Source: Desulfobacula sp.
GTDB lineage: Bacteria > Desulfobacterota > Desulfobacteria > Desulfobacterales > Desulfobacteraceae
Direction of reading: 5' to 3'
Assembly (NCBI RefSeq): GCF_014237455.1
Contig: NZ_JABZFL010000002.1
Coordinates: 1-64,000, forward strand
Length of the DNA stretch: 64,000 nt
The position numbers and the translations under genes are program-made. Below the pieces are notes generated by a model. The model had not been told where the DNA came from and did no database searches. It saw only the letters and a list, made by a program, of their open reading frames with translations. Below are positions 1 to 9,618 of this stretch, in pieces (the stretch's first letter is position 1; the number at the start of each line of letters is the position of its first letter).

Positions 1-2
1 CC

Positions 3-95
3 GCGCTGGATGATAATTTTACATTACTTTGCCCGCCAAGTGGCAAACTGGTTAATAATTCCATTGTAGCCGCTCTGTTCCGGCTAGTGGCATGA
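3..95 (+). CDS. possible C-terminal end of an upstream protein (partial)
   Basis: An open frame enters the window from the left and stops with TGA. The 30 visible codons read ...LDDNFTLLCPPSGKLV...FRLVA, a plausible protein tail. The gene would run in the same direction as the helicase that follows about 100 nt later. The other two forward frames stop at positions 11-13 and 67-69, so this frame is the longest but only slightly. The family cannot be recognised from so short a piece. Confidence 0.3.
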   Translation, partial: ALDDNFTLLCPPSGKLVNNSIVAALFRLVA

Positions 96-196
96 TGCTT
101 TTATGGGAAACTTCAGTTAAAGATATTCTTTTCTTTTGTCTGGGATTGCCTGTCTGAAGAGTTGCATAATATTGATTTTTATGGTTTATCACAGTC

Positions 197-2323
197 ATGA
201 AAAAAAGATTTTATTCTCCAAAAAGACCCTATAAAAAATCAGAACACCGGCCGGACATAAAACCAATGAAGCCGGGTTCTGACAAATCTTTAAGACATGT
301 GTTTGAAAAAATAGGAACCCCGGATCAAAATCAGTTCAGACCTGACCCGTTTCAAATTCAAGCCCTTAAAGCGATAAAGCAATCTGACTGCCTGGTAACA
401 GCCCCCACAGGCAGCGGGAAAACATGGATCGCTGAGCAGGTTGCCCGGAAAATAATGCAGCAGAAAGGAAAGGTCTGGTACGCCACCCCTTTAAAGGCGT
501 TGACCAATTCCATTCATGCTCAGTTTTCAAAGCTTTTCGGTAAAGAAAATGTCGGCATTCTCACTGGCGATATTAAAGAAAACACGGATGCCGCAATTGT
601 TATCGGTACTACAGAGATCTTACGGAACCAGCTTTATGATGCCATGCATACCGGTGAAAATTTAACCTTTGATCTGATTATTCTGGATGAAGCCCACTTT
701 CTTGGAGACGAACAGCGAGGCGTGGTCTGGGAAGAAATCATGATCTATCTGCCGGTTCGAATCCCTTTGCTGTTACTGTCGGCAACCATTGGAAATCCGT
801 TTCAGATCGCAAAATGGCTTGAATCTATCAGGGGGAAAAAATGCCATGTCATAGAAGAACATAATCGCCCCGTCCCCCTTTTCCCGCTTTTTTTGCACCC
901 TTCCGGGACCCTGTTCCCTTTGATGCAAAAAAAGATCAAGGGTAAAAAACAAATTCTTCATAAAAAAGTATTTAAATTTGATCATACTAAAAGACCCCGG
1001 ATGTCATTTGCCGGAAAACTTCCTCCATTTGGAGACATTCTTCGCATCCTGGATAGATATCATCTGTTGCCGGCCATATTTTTTCTAAAATCAAGAGCCG
1101 AATGTGATCAGGCCATAAAACTTTGCAATTCAAATTTGTTATCCAGAAATCCGGAAAAAAAAGAGGCTTTGTTTAACAAAATCAATGAACTTACCTCAGG
1201 CAATCCGCATCTTGCAAACCACAACCAGCGCAAATACCTGGAACAGACAGCCACAGCCTCCCACCACAGCGGCCATCTTCCGGCATGGAAGGTAGTGGTT
1301 GAAACCCTTATGGCAGACGGGTTGCTGGATGCCATGTTTGCCACATCCACAGTGGCGGCAGGTGTCAATTTCCCTGCGCGGTCTGTTGTCGTCCTGAACT
1401 CTGACCGGTTCAACGGGGTAGAATTCATGCCGTTAACCCCCAGTGAATTTGCCCAGATGTCGGGCAGGGCCGGAAGAAGGGGAATGGATAACATTGGATT
1501 TGGAATTATTTTACCCGGCAAGTTCATGAACTTAAAACATGTTGCAACCTTGAACAACGCCCCGCCCTCAGATATAGAAAGCCAGATAACCATCAATTTT
1601 TCCATGGTTTTAAACCTGTTGCTGTCCCATACACCGGATCAGATAAAACCGCTTCTTGAAAAATCATTTGCCTCCTATCTCATCCTGTCAGAAAAGAAAA
1701 AAGGGGGAAAAGCAAGGAAAAAATTCGGCCCGGATCTTGAATTTCTCTGGCTTGATTTTATAGATCACATGGACTTTCTGGCCGAAGAAAATTTTGTTAC
1801 CGATAACGGAAAACTCACTGAGGATGGCCTTTGGGCTTCAAAACTGAGACTTGACTCTCCGCTCCTGGTGGCCCAGAGTATCAGGGAAAATCTCTTGCCA
1901 CAGACTGATCCTGCTTTATTGGCTGCCATTATTGCTTCCTTTGTCAATGAAAAAGAATTTACAGATGACCCGTTATACAATAAAGCCCTGCCCAAACGAT
2001 TAAAGGAAGCCTTTCTGAATGCAAGGAAAGGATTAAAACCATTTGCCATTAAATTGCTGAAAAAGGGGTTTGATGCACCCAACCTGTTTATTCAGCCAAG
2101 CCTGCTGCTCTATTCCTGGGCTCATGATGAACCCTGGGAAAATCTGGTCACCCAGTCAGATTTTGCAGAAGGAGATTTTGCTCGTTTGATTTTAAGAACC
2201 GGTGAAAACTTAAGACAGATATCAAAATTGGAAGAGAGCTTCCCTGTTATTGCCAAAACAGCAAAAGATGCGATAGTGTGTATATTGAAAGAACCGGTTG
2301 TGACGTTTTCCAGTGAAACTTAA
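197..2323 (+). CDS. Ski2-like superfamily 2 DEAD/DEAH-box helicase
   Basis: This 708-residue protein is an ATP-dependent nucleic acid helicase of superfamily 2. The motifs appear in order: Q-like region FQIQALKAIK (about 54), Walker A APTGSGKTW (about 69), DEAH in LDEAHFLGDE (about 165), SAT in LLSATIGNP, and motif VI QMSGRAGRRGMDNIG (about 430). GRAGRRG and the Ski2/Mtr4-like spacing place it near the Ski2/Hel308 type rather than RecQ or RhlB. A basic N-terminal tail of about 45 residues precedes the core. It is the first gene of a run with ridA (17-nt gap), ettA and a permease. Whether the substrate is RNA or DNA cannot be told from the sequence; RNA processing would fit the EttA neighbour, but that is inference. 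Confidence 0.88.
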   Translation: MKKRFYSPKRPYKKSEHRPDIKPMKPGSDKSLRHVFEKIGTPDQNQFRPDPFQIQALKAIKQSDCLVTAPTGSGKTWIAEQVARKIMQQKGKVWYATPLKALTNSIHAQFSKLFGKENVGILTGDIKENTDAAIVIGTTEILRNQLYDAMHTGENLTFDLIILDEAHFLGDEQRGVVWEEIMIYLPVRIPLLLLSATIGNPFQIAKWLESIRGKKCHVIEEHNRPVPLFPLFLHPSGTLFPLMQKKIKGKKQILHKKVFKFDHTKRPRMSFAGKLPPFGDILRILDRYHLLPAIFFLKSRAECDQAIKLCNSNLLSRNPEKKEALFNKINELTSGNPHLANHNQRKYLEQTATASHHSGHLPAWKVVVETLMADGLLDAMFATSTVAAGVNFPARSVVVLNSDRFNGVEFMPLTPSEFAQMSGRAGRRGMDNIGFGIILPGKFMNLKHVATLNNAPPSDIESQITINFSMVLNLLLSHTPDQIKPLLEKSFASYLILSEKKKGGKARKKFGPDLEFLWLDFIDHMDFLAEENFVTDNGKLTEDGLWASKLRLDSPLLVAQSIRENLLPQTDPALLAAIIASFVNEKEFTDDPLYNKALPKRLKEAFLNARKGLKPFAIKLLKKGFDAPNLFIQPSLLLYSWAHDEPWENLVTQSDFAEGDFARLILRTGENLRQISKLEESFPVIAKTAKDAIVCILKEPVVTFSSET

Positions 2324-2339
2324 ATTAAAGGAGACTATA

Positions 2340-2717
2340 ATGAAACAGATTTTTTCAAAAAAAGCCCCTGCTGCCATTGGCCCGTACTGCCATGCCATTG
2401 TCCATAACGATATGGTATTCTGCTCCGGACAGATCCCCCTTGATCCTGAAACCATGGAGATTGTGGGAACCGATATTGAAACGCAGACAAATCAGGTCAT
2501 GAAAAATATTGAGGCTGTATTATCAGAAGTTGGTACAAGCCTGGATAAGATTGTAAAGGCCACCATCTTTCTGGATACCATGGATGATTTTTTGGGGATG
2601 AACAAGGTATATGAGGCATGTCTTGCGGGCCACAAACCTGCAAGATCCGCATTTGAAGTGGGAAGGCTGCCAAAGGATGCCCTTGTTGAGATAGAGTGCA
2701 TTGCTGTTATTGAATAA
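2340..2717 (+). CDS. ridA: RidA family reactive enamine/imine deaminase
   Basis: This is a 125-residue RidA (YjgF/YER057c/UK114) protein, a cytosolic trimer that hydrolyses reactive 2-aminoacrylate-type enamines released by PLP enzymes. The family features are clear: N-terminal KKAPAAIGPYCHAI, FCSGQIPLDPETM, and the C-terminal block ARSAFEVGRLPKDALVEIECIAV, which holds the conserved Arg and Glu of the active site. Length matches the family. The ATG at 2340 is chosen because AAAGGAG lies 6 nt upstream at 2327-2333; an earlier in-frame ATG at 2313 overlaps the helicase end and lacks such a site. It lies between the helicase and ettA and is probably co-transcribed with them. Confidence 0.95.
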   Translation: MKQIFSKKAPAAIGPYCHAIVHNDMVFCSGQIPLDPETMEIVGTDIETQTNQVMKNIEAVLSEVGTSLDKIVKATIFLDTMDDFLGMNKVYEACLAGHKPARSAFEVGRLPKDALVEIECIAVIE

Positions 2718-2730
2718 GGAATTTTAAAAA

Positions 2731-4413
2731 ATGACCCGGGATACAAAAAAAGTGATCTATTCCATGATCAATGTGAGTAAATTTCATGGTCAAAAACAGG
2801 TGCTCAAAAATATCTCCCTGTCCTATTTTTACGGGGCAAAAATCGGAGTCCTGGGGTTAAACGGCTCTGGTAAAAGTTCGTTGTTAAAAATATTGGCTGG
2901 CCTTGATACTGAATTTCCCGGCGAGACAATCCTTTCCAAAGGATTGACCGTGGGTTTACTTGAACAGGAACCCCTTGTTGACAGCCAGAAGACGGTTAGA
3001 CAGATTGTTGAAGAAGGGGTTAAAGAGACCGTTGCCCTGTTAAATGAATATGAGAAAATCTCAGAAGAATTTGCCAATCCCATGTCTGATGATGAGATGG
3101 ACAAGCTCATCGAAAAACAGGGAAAAATCCAGGAAAAGCTGGATCATATGGATGCCTGGGACCTTGATTCCAAACTGAAAATGGCCATGGATGCATTGCG
3201 GTGTCCCGCCGGGGATACGCCGGTCAATATAATTTCGGGTGGTGAAAAAAGACGGGTTGCCCTTTGCAGGCTGTTACTGCAAAAACCTGACATTCTCTTA
3301 CTGGATGAACCCACCAACCATCTTGATGCCGAATCTGTGTCCTGGCTTGAAGAACATTTAAGCCGGTATGAAGGAACTGTTATTGCCGTCACCCATGACC
3401 GGTATTTTCTGGACAATGTAGCCGGATGGATTCTTGAGCTGGACCGCGGAGAAGGAATCCCCTGGAAAGGCAATTATTCTTCATGGCTGGATCAAAAACA
3501 AAAACGGCTGGCCACTGAGCAGAAATCAGATTCCAAACGTCAGCAAACCCTTCAAAGGGAGCTTGAATGGATCAATATGTCTCCCAAAGGCAAACGGTCC
3601 AAATCAAAGGCCAGGATCAAGGCCTATGAGGAGCTTTTAAAAAAGGATGTCAAAGACCAGGAACGTACTATGGAAATATTCATTCCGCCAGGTCCAAGAC
3701 TTGGAGAAAAGGTCATTGTGGCTAAAAATATTTCCAAGGCTTTTGAAGACAAGCTCTTGGTCGAGAATATGAACTTTGTCATCCCCCCGGGCGGAATCGT
3801 TGGTGTTGTCGGACCCAATGGAGCCGGTAAAACCACACTCTTCAACATGATCACGGACAAAGAAAAACCCGACTCGGGAACAATTGAACTGGGTCAGAGT
3901 GTCAAGCTTGCCTATGTGGATCAGGAAAGAGATACTCTTGATCCTGACAAAACGATTTTCGAAGTGATCTCAGGTGGAAACGATAAAATACTCATTGGCG
4001 GCAGAGAATTGAACTCAAGAGCCTATGTGGCAAAATTCAATTTCTCCGGATCTGACCAGCAAAAAAAGGTGAAAGATATCTCCGGGGGTGAAAGAAACCG
4101 GGTCCATCTGGCCACCATGCTGAAACAGGAAGCCAACCTTTTGTTATTGGATGAGCCCACCAATGATCTGGATGTCAACACCCTGCGGGCATTGGAAGAA
4201 GCCCTGGAAAACTTTGCCGGATGTGCCGTTATTATCAGCCATGACAGGTGGTTCCTGGACCGTATTGCCACTCATATCCTGGCCTTTGAGGGAGACAGTC
4301 AGACCCTGTTTTTTGAAGGATCATATTCCGATTATGAAAAAGACCGGGAAAAACGACTTGGGATAAAGGTGGGTCAACCAACCCGGATAAAATACCGGCA
4401 ACTCACCAGGTGA
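2731..4413 (+). CDS. ettA: ABC-F translation factor EttA (energy-dependent translational throttle)
   Basis: This 560-residue cytosolic ABC-F ATPase binds the ribosomal E site and gates the first elongation step according to the ATP/ADP ratio. Two ABC domains are present without membrane segments. Domain 1 has Walker A LGLNGSGKSS, signature ISGGEKRRV and Walker B LLLDEPTNHLD. Domain 2 has GPNGAGKTT, ISGGERNRV and LLLDEPTNDLD. The linker at about 240-320 (ELEWINMSPKGKRSKSKARI) is the P-site tRNA interaction motif. The opening YSMINVSKFHG and the length (E. coli EttA 555) support EttA over Uup or YbiT. Start ATG follows AAGGAA. It lies 13 nt after ridA. Confidence 0.95.
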   Translation: MTRDTKKVIYSMINVSKFHGQKQVLKNISLSYFYGAKIGVLGLNGSGKSSLLKILAGLDTEFPGETILSKGLTVGLLEQEPLVDSQKTVRQIVEEGVKETVALLNEYEKISEEFANPMSDDEMDKLIEKQGKIQEKLDHMDAWDLDSKLKMAMDALRCPAGDTPVNIISGGEKRRVALCRLLLQKPDILLLDEPTNHLDAESVSWLEEHLSRYEGTVIAVTHDRYFLDNVAGWILELDRGEGIPWKGNYSSWLDQKQKRLATEQKSDSKRQQTLQRELEWINMSPKGKRSKSKARIKAYEELLKKDVKDQERTMEIFIPPGPRLGEKVIVAKNISKAFEDKLLVENMNFVIPPGGIVGVVGPNGAGKTTLFNMITDKEKPDSGTIELGQSVKLAYVDQERDTLDPDKTIFEVISGGNDKILIGGRELNSRAYVAKFNFSGSDQQKKVKDISGGERNRVHLATMLKQEANLLLLDEPTNDLDVNTLRALEEALENFAGCAVIISHDRWFLDRIATHILAFEGDSQTLFFEGSYSDYEKDREKRLGIKVGQPTRIKYRQLTR

Positions 4414-4422
4414 TGATTTAAT

Positions 4423-5307
4423 TTGAAACCATCCATATTAAATAAAGGGATCGCGCAAATCCATATTGCCGTTTTCCTTTTCGGATTTGCAGGGCTTTTC
4501 GGCAAATTTTTGTCCTGCAGCCCCCTTTATATTGTCCTTGGAAGAACCTCTTTTGCTTCCATTGCACTCTTTATATTTTCACGATTTTTTTCAAAAACCG
4601 TATTGTTTGCTTTTGGTAAAAAAGAAATTTCTTTTTTCATTTTCCAGGGAATCCTTCTGGCGGTTCACTGGTGGAGCTTCTTTCTTTCCATTCAGATTTC
4701 AAGTGTGGCTGTAGGGCTTGTCACCTTTTCCACATTTCCTTTATTTGTGACGTTTTTAGAACCCCTGTTTTTCAAAGAAAAGCTGAAAACAATAGATATT
4801 TTTATCGCCGGTGCTGTTTTTGTCGGCATTCTTCTTGTTATCCCGAATTTTGATTTTTCAAACAATATCACCAAAGGCGGATTTTTCGGGATCATTTCCG
4901 GATTTACCTTTGCACTCTTATCCCTTGTAAACAGGAGAAATGCAAGAATCTCCGATTCTATTGCCGTGGCATTTTATCAAAACCTTTTTGCGGCCATCTT
5001 TTTGGTTTTGCCAATCTCGACCCTGAAAGTTGAACCTCCGCAACTCTCCGATCTTCCCAATCTCATCTTTTTAGGCGTTGTTTGCACAGCCCTTGCCCAT
5101 ACATTATTTATAAAATCACTGACCTTTATAAGGGCACAAACCGCAGCCGTCATTGCAGGGCTTGAACCGGTTTACGGAATCATTCTTGCTTTTTTCATGC
5201 TCAATGAAATACCCCAGGCAAGAACCCTTGTCGGAGGTTTGATTATCATCGGCACAACCATTCTTGCCGGCCGCCTAAGTCGTGAGAAGGAGGGTAAGCG
5301 GAACTGA
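4423..5307 (+). CDS. DMT superfamily permease (EamA domain)
   Basis: This 294-residue inner-membrane protein has about ten hydrophobic segments arranged as two EamA repeats (about 10-140 and 150-285), as in drug/metabolite transporters. The second repeat ends TAAVIAGLEPVYGIILAFFMLNEIPQARTLVGGLIIIGTTIL, the usual EamA signature around a Pro-containing helix. The predicted start is TTG, 9 nt after the ettA stop, with AGGTGAT at the end of ettA as ribosome binding site, so it is probably translated from the same message. The substrate cannot be predicted. Another EamA permease lies at 54136-55026. Confidence 0.88.
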   Translation: MKPSILNKGIAQIHIAVFLFGFAGLFGKFLSCSPLYIVLGRTSFASIALFIFSRFFSKTVLFAFGKKEISFFIFQGILLAVHWWSFFLSIQISSVAVGLVTFSTFPLFVTFLEPLFFKEKLKTIDIFIAGAVFVGILLVIPNFDFSNNITKGGFFGIISGFTFALLSLVNRRNARISDSIAVAFYQNLFAAIFLVLPISTLKVEPPQLSDLPNLIFLGVVCTALAHTLFIKSLTFIRAQTAAVIAGLEPVYGIILAFFMLNEIPQARTLVGGLIIIGTTILAGRLSREKEGKRN

Positions 5308-5370
5308 CAGCTGATTAGCAAAAGCATTTTTTCTCGCCGGATATCAATGTCCGGCTCCAAAGGAAATACC

Positions 5371-5396
5371 GATAAAATTTACTGATAAAATTTACT
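5371..5396 (+). repeat. 13-bp tandem duplication
   Basis: The unit GATAAAATTTACT occurs twice head to tail in the 225-nt gap before the cfa gene. It looks like a local slippage duplication or a small tandem binding site. Nothing else is recognised in this gap. Confidence 0.6.
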
Positions 5397-5532
5397 TGAA
5401 ATCCGGGTAATTTTTGCGATAGAATAAGGCATACTTCAGAAGCTGGATGAACATCATTTGAAAAATTAAGCGAAGAGACGATCTCAACCTGATTATTTTT
5501 ATTAAATCCATTATCAGATATAGGTGGACGGT

Positions 5533-6654
5533 ATGAATAATAAAAAGGAAAAGAAAACATTCTTTAGTTTAATGGAGGCCGCAGGAATTACAGTCAACGG
5601 AGACAAACCCTATGATATCCAGGTCCATCATGATAAATTCTTTGAGCGTGTTCTACAACAGACCACACTGGGGCTTGGAGAATCTTACATGGACCAGTGG
5701 TGGGAGTGCAAGGCTCTTGACCAGTTTATTGAAAAAATATTTTGCGCCAAACTGTTGAGCAAAATACAACAGGACTGGGCCACAACATGGAACATATTTA
5801 AAGCCAAGACTTTTAATCTGCAAAATACCAGGCGCGCTTTCATAGTCGGTAAAAAACATTATGATATCGGTAATGATCTTTACCGGAAAATGCTGGATAA
5901 ACAAATGCAGTATACTTGCGGCTACTGGAAGGATGCCAAGATCCTTGAAGCAGCCCAGGAAGCCAAGCTTTCAATGATTTGCAGGAAACTGAGACTTGAG
6001 CCTGGAATGGAAATTGTTGAGCTGGGGTGCGGGTTTGGCGGGTTCGCCAAATATGCTGCGCAAAACTATGGCGTCAGGGTGACAGGATTTACCGTGTCAA
6101 AAAAACAGGTTGAATTCGGGAAAAAGCTGTGCCAAGACCTGCCGGTTGAGACCCGGCTGGATGACTTCAGGAAGGCATCCGGGCTCTATGACCGGGTTGT
6201 TTCCATCGGACTGATGGAGCATGTAGGATATAAAAATTACCGGACATATATGAAACTGACAAACCAATTATTAAAAGATGACGGTATTGCCTTTGTTCAC
6301 ACCATTGGAAGCAATATCAGCCGCAGAACATGTAATCCATGGACCACAAAATATATTTTTCCCAATTCAGTGCTGCCGTCTATTGCCCAGTTGGGAAAGG
6401 CCATGGAAGGATTATTTGTCATGGAGGACTGGCATAATTTCGGGGAAGATTACGATAAAACCCTCATGGCCTGGTACAAGAATTTCAGACAGGCATGGCC
6501 GGAATTGAAAAATAAATACGGGGAGCGATTTTTTAGGATGTGGGAGTACTATCTTTTAAGCTGTGCCGGGGGATTTCGATCCAGAAGAATGCAGTTATGG
6601 CAGATAGTCATGACCAAGCCCGGAAAAACCAGGCCGGATTGCCGGATCTCATAA
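5533..6654 (+). CDS. cfa: cyclopropane-fatty-acyl-phospholipid synthase family methyltransferase
   Basis: This 373-residue enzyme transfers the SAM methyl carbon to the double bond of unsaturated acyl chains in membrane phospholipids. It has the SAM motif VELGCGFGGFAKYAA (about 163). Residues matching the bicarbonate-site set of E. coli Cfa are visible: Cys in YTCGYWKDA, Glu-His in LMEHVGYKNY, His/Ile in FVHTIGSN, and Tyr in MAWYKNF. Length is normal (E. coli 382). ATG 5533 is preferred over GTG 5524 because AGGTGG stands 5 nt before it. The next gene, 12 nt on, is a FAD-dependent geranylgeranyl-reductase-family enzyme, which raises the possibility that the pair makes mid-chain methyl-branched rather than only cyclopropane fatty acids. 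Confidence 0.92.
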   Translation: MNNKKEKKTFFSLMEAAGITVNGDKPYDIQVHHDKFFERVLQQTTLGLGESYMDQWWECKALDQFIEKIFCAKLLSKIQQDWATTWNIFKAKTFNLQNTRRAFIVGKKHYDIGNDLYRKMLDKQMQYTCGYWKDAKILEAAQEAKLSMICRKLRLEPGMEIVELGCGFGGFAKYAAQNYGVRVTGFTVSKKQVEFGKKLCQDLPVETRLDDFRKASGLYDRVVSIGLMEHVGYKNYRTYMKLTNQLLKDDGIAFVHTIGSNISRRTCNPWTTKYIFPNSVLPSIAQLGKAMEGLFVMEDWHNFGEDYDKTLMAWYKNFRQAWPELKNKYGERFFRMWEYYLLSCAGGFRSRRMQLWQIVMTKPGKTRPDCRIS

Positions 6655-6666
6655 AGCTTTATTTGG

Positions 6667-7620
6667 ATGATAGAATCTAAAATAATTGTGGTCGGCGGGG
6701 GACCGGCAGGTTCGGCATGCGCAAGGTCCTTGAGACGGGCAGGTCTTGATACCCTGATCCTTGACAAAAAGTCGTTTCCGCGCCAAAAGACCTGTGCCGG
6801 ATGGGTAACTCCAAAGGTATTCAAAACCCTTGATTTAAATCCAAAAACCTATCCCCATACCCTGAACCGGTTTAACCGGATTCATTTTCATCTGTTCGGT
6901 ATAGAATTTCCTGTCAGAACATGCCAGTATGCTATCAGAAGATATGAGTTTGATGAATGGATGATCTTGCGTGCCAAAGTTCCTATTTACACCCATAAAG
7001 TGAAGCTAATCAGAAAGCACAAGGGATATTATATCATTGATGATACATACCAATGCAGATACCTGGTGGGTGCGGGCGGCACCCACTGCCCTGTTTATAA
7101 AAAATTTTTCGGCAAGACAGCGCCAAGGCCAGCAAAGGCAATAATTTCAGCAGTTGAAAAGGAATATCAATGCAATTTTTCAGACAACAGATGCCATATC
7201 TGGTATTTTGAAAACCGGCTGCCGGGATATGCCTGGTATCTGCCAAAGGGCAACGGGTGGTTGAACATCGGAATCGGCGGAAAGTTTTTAAAATTAAAGA
7301 AGCAAAACAGGACCATCATGGATCACTGGCATCTTTTTGCTAAAAAACTTGTAAAGCTTTCCCTGATAAAACAGGCACCCCACGACCCCAAAGGGCACAA
7401 TTATTATTTTTTTCATAAAACTCATACCTACAACAGGGACAATCTGTTTATCATTGGAGATGCTGCAGGGCTATCAACCCTGGACATGGGAGAAGGGATA
7501 CATGCCGCCATTAAAAGCGGGATTATGGCAGCAGATGCCATTGCAAATCATAAACAATTCATGCCCCATGGTTTGACAAAATTCAGCCTGCCCGGTATTT
7601 TTCTGACAAAAAATCATTAA
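6667..7620 (+). CDS. FAD-dependent oxidoreductase, geranylgeranyl reductase family
   Basis: This 317-residue flavoprotein has the N-terminal dinucleotide motif VVGGGPAGSACARSLRRAG (about 8-27), then DKKSFPRQKTCAGWV, the conserved Cys-Gly stretch of geranylgeranyl-reductase-like proteins. The second FAD motif NLFIIGDAAGLSTLDMGEGIHAAIKSG lies near residue 260. Family members reduce isolated C=C bonds of prenyl chains or act as halogenase-like monooxygenases. It starts 12 nt after cfa, so the two are probably co-translated and may act on the same lipid. The protein is shorter than typical archaeal GGR (about 400), lacking most of the C-terminal domain. The substrate is not known. Confidence 0.8.
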   Translation: MIESKIIVVGGGPAGSACARSLRRAGLDTLILDKKSFPRQKTCAGWVTPKVFKTLDLNPKTYPHTLNRFNRIHFHLFGIEFPVRTCQYAIRRYEFDEWMILRAKVPIYTHKVKLIRKHKGYYIIDDTYQCRYLVGAGGTHCPVYKKFFGKTAPRPAKAIISAVEKEYQCNFSDNRCHIWYFENRLPGYAWYLPKGNGWLNIGIGGKFLKLKKQNRTIMDHWHLFAKKLVKLSLIKQAPHDPKGHNYYFFHKTHTYNRDNLFIIGDAAGLSTLDMGEGIHAAIKSGIMAADAIANHKQFMPHGLTKFSLPGIFLTKNH

Positions 7621-7685
7621 AACTTACGGTCTACAAACCTCTTTGTCGTAATATTGTATCAGGGATGCTTATTTAAAAAAGCCCT

Positions 7686-9554
7686 TTAATACCTTCCTAA
7701 AATTCTAAGATTTTCCGATCTCTCCTGAAGTTTTACCATGACAGGTGCAAGGTCAGGGTGTTCAATGTCAGCTTCAATATCTACATAGAACATGTATTCC
7801 CAAGGCTTCCCAAGCATGGGGCGTGATTCCAGCTTGACAAGATTGATTTGATATTCTGAAAACACCTTCATCACTTCAAATAACGCTCCCGGCTTATGAC
7901 CAGTGGAAAAAATAATGGATGTTTTACTTACTTTTTTATGGCCTTTGATCTCTTTGGCAATAATGGCAAACCTTGTGTAATTCCTTGGATTGTCTTCAAT
8001 AGACTCTTCAAGGATATTCATATTAAAAATCTTTGCAGCCATGGTTGATCCGATAGCTGCAGCCTGTTTGTCATCGGAATCTTTGACGTGCCTCACTGCA
8101 CTGGATGTGGCCTTTACCGGTATCAGTTCAATATCAGGATATTGGTCCAGGTAATTTTTGCATTGGGAAAATGCCGGAGGCGGCGCAAGGATTTTTTTGA
8201 TATCATTTTTTGAAACATTTTCATGGACAATTAATGCGTGTTTAATCCTTATGGTAATCTCTCCGATTATTTTGAGATCATATTCCTGGAGCAGATCAAA
8301 ATTCTCATGGATGGACCCGGAAAGAGAATTTTCCAGCGGAATAACGCCATATTGACAATTTCCGGTTTGGACTCCATGAAAAATATCTTTAAATGTTTTC
8401 ATGGGGACAGGGGTAACCTCTTCACCGAAATAACCAAGGCTTGCCTTATGGCTGTAAGCACCATATTCGCCGATAAAGGCGGCTGTATTTGAATCTTCGA
8501 CTTTGGTATTATTGATCATTTCTGATTTTTTCAAATAATCGAAATCAAGCTGTTTACCGACGACCGGTGCAATCACATAGATATCCCGGGTCAGTTGACC
8601 AAACTGTTCCGGATAAAGGCTCTGGGGCCCGTCTGAAAGCGCATGATCCGGATCGTTGTGAACTTCAATCATAAGGGCATCCGCCCCTGCTGCCACGGCA
8701 GCCCTTGCCATGGGGCTTACTTTTTCCCTGATGCCGGTTGCATGGCTTGGATCAATGATAATGGGCAGATGGGTCAATTGTTTCAGGACCGGAATGGCGG
8801 ATAGATCCAGTGTATTTCTTGTATAAGGCTCAAAGGTCCTGATGCCTCTTTCACAAAGAATAACATTGTTGTTGCCTCCTGCCATAATATATTCTGCAGA
8901 CATCAGCCATTCCTGGATTGTAGAGGCAAGTCCCCTTTTCAGCACAACCGGTTTATCCATGCGGCCGACACATTTTAAAAGCTCAAAATTCTGCATGTTA
9001 CGAGCACCGATCTGAACCACGTCAACATATTTCATCATCAAATCCGCCTGGGACACAGATGTGATTTCCGTGACCACGCCAAGTCCTGTCTTTTCCCTGA
9101 CATCAGCCAGAATTTTCAAGCCCTCTTCTTCCAGTCCCTGAAAGGAGTATGGCGAAGACCTGGGTTTATATGCACCCCCCCGAAAGAGAACAGCACCATA
9201 TTTTTTAACCTCTTTTGCAATGGTCATGGCCTGGTCATGGCTTTCAACGGCACAGGGCCCTGCCACAATGACAATCCGGTCTGCCCCCACTACAACATTA
9301 CCGATTTTCACCTTGGTATCTTCTGATTTAAACTCCCGGCTGACAAGCTTATAGGATGTTTTTATCGGGACAACATCAGCAACCCCGTCTATTTGTTTAA
9401 ATTCATCCAGGCTCTTTTTGGTTTTGCCGATGATTCCGATTATATTTCTGCCCGCATCCATTATTTCACGTGTGATACACCCTTCATCCGAAATCATGTT
9501 TTTAATTTTGTCTTTCTGGTTTTGAGTAATGTTGCTTTCAAGTACAAGAATCAT
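7686..9554 (-). CDS. bifunctional DAHP synthase - prephenate dehydratase
   Basis: This 622-residue fusion joins the first step of the shikimate pathway to the committed step of phenylalanine synthesis. Residues 1-68 form a ferredoxin-like regulatory domain as in Thermotoga-type DAHP synthases. Residues about 85-335 are the type I-beta DAHP synthase barrel with AGPCAVES (C101), [18 protein letters not shown] (H271) and MIEVHNDP (E297). Residues about 357-535 are prephenate dehydratase with the catalytic NYTRFAII block at 525. Residues 545-620 are an ACT domain with GALFEV and KLESRP, the phenylalanine-binding motifs. There is no chorismate mutase domain. It is preceded by an RBS AGGAG and a complete Phe-rich leader attenuator, so both expression and probably activity respond to phenylalanine. 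Confidence 0.95.
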   Translation of the reverse strand: MILVLESNITQNQKDKIKNMISDEGCITREIMDAGRNIIGIIGKTKKSLDEFKQIDGVADVVPIKTSYKLVSREFKSEDTKVKIGNVVVGADRIVIVAGPCAVESHDQAMTIAKEVKKYGAVLFRGGAYKPRSSPYSFQGLEEEGLKILADVREKTGLGVVTEITSVSQADLMMKYVDVVQIGARNMQNFELLKCVGRMDKPVVLKRGLASTIQEWLMSAEYIMAGGNNNVILCERGIRTFEPYTRNTLDLSAIPVLKQLTHLPIIIDPSHATGIREKVSPMARAAVAAGADALMIEVHNDPDHALSDGPQSLYPEQFGQLTRDIYVIAPVVGKQLDFDYLKKSEMINNTKVEDSNTAAFIGEYGAYSHKASLGYFGEEVTPVPMKTFKDIFHGVQTGNCQYGVIPLENSLSGSIHENFDLLQEYDLKIIGEITIRIKHALIVHENVSKNDIKKILAPPPAFSQCKNYLDQYPDIELIPVKATSSAVRHVKDSDDKQAAAIGSTMAAKIFNMNILEESIEDNPRNYTRFAIIAKEIKGHKKVSKTSIIFSTGHKPGALFEVMKVFSEYQINLVKLESRPMLGKPWEYMFYVDIEADIEHPDLAPVMVKLQERSENLRILGRY

Positions 9555-9578
9555 TTTCTCTCTCCTGTTAAATTACAT

Positions 9579-9610
9579 AAAAAAAGGCCCCGGGGAATTT
9601 TTCCGGGGCC
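9579..9610 (-). terminator. second, RBS-proximal intrinsic terminator in the aro/phe leader
   Basis: On the minus strand an 8-bp GC-only stem (GGCCCCGG / CCGGGGCC) with a 9-nt loop is followed by seven T residues. It lies 9 nt after the T-run of the first terminator and about 12 nt before the ribosome binding site of the DAHP synthase-prephenate dehydratase gene. Its CCCCGG arm is complementary to the CCGGGG end of the first terminator, so the two structures may compete. Confidence 0.8.
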
Positions 9611-9618
9611 TGAAAACT

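Noticed and set aside
5330-5365. Possible terminator after the first DMT permease (GCCGGA ... TCCGGC)
   Set aside because: The stem is short, and no T-run follows it on either strand.
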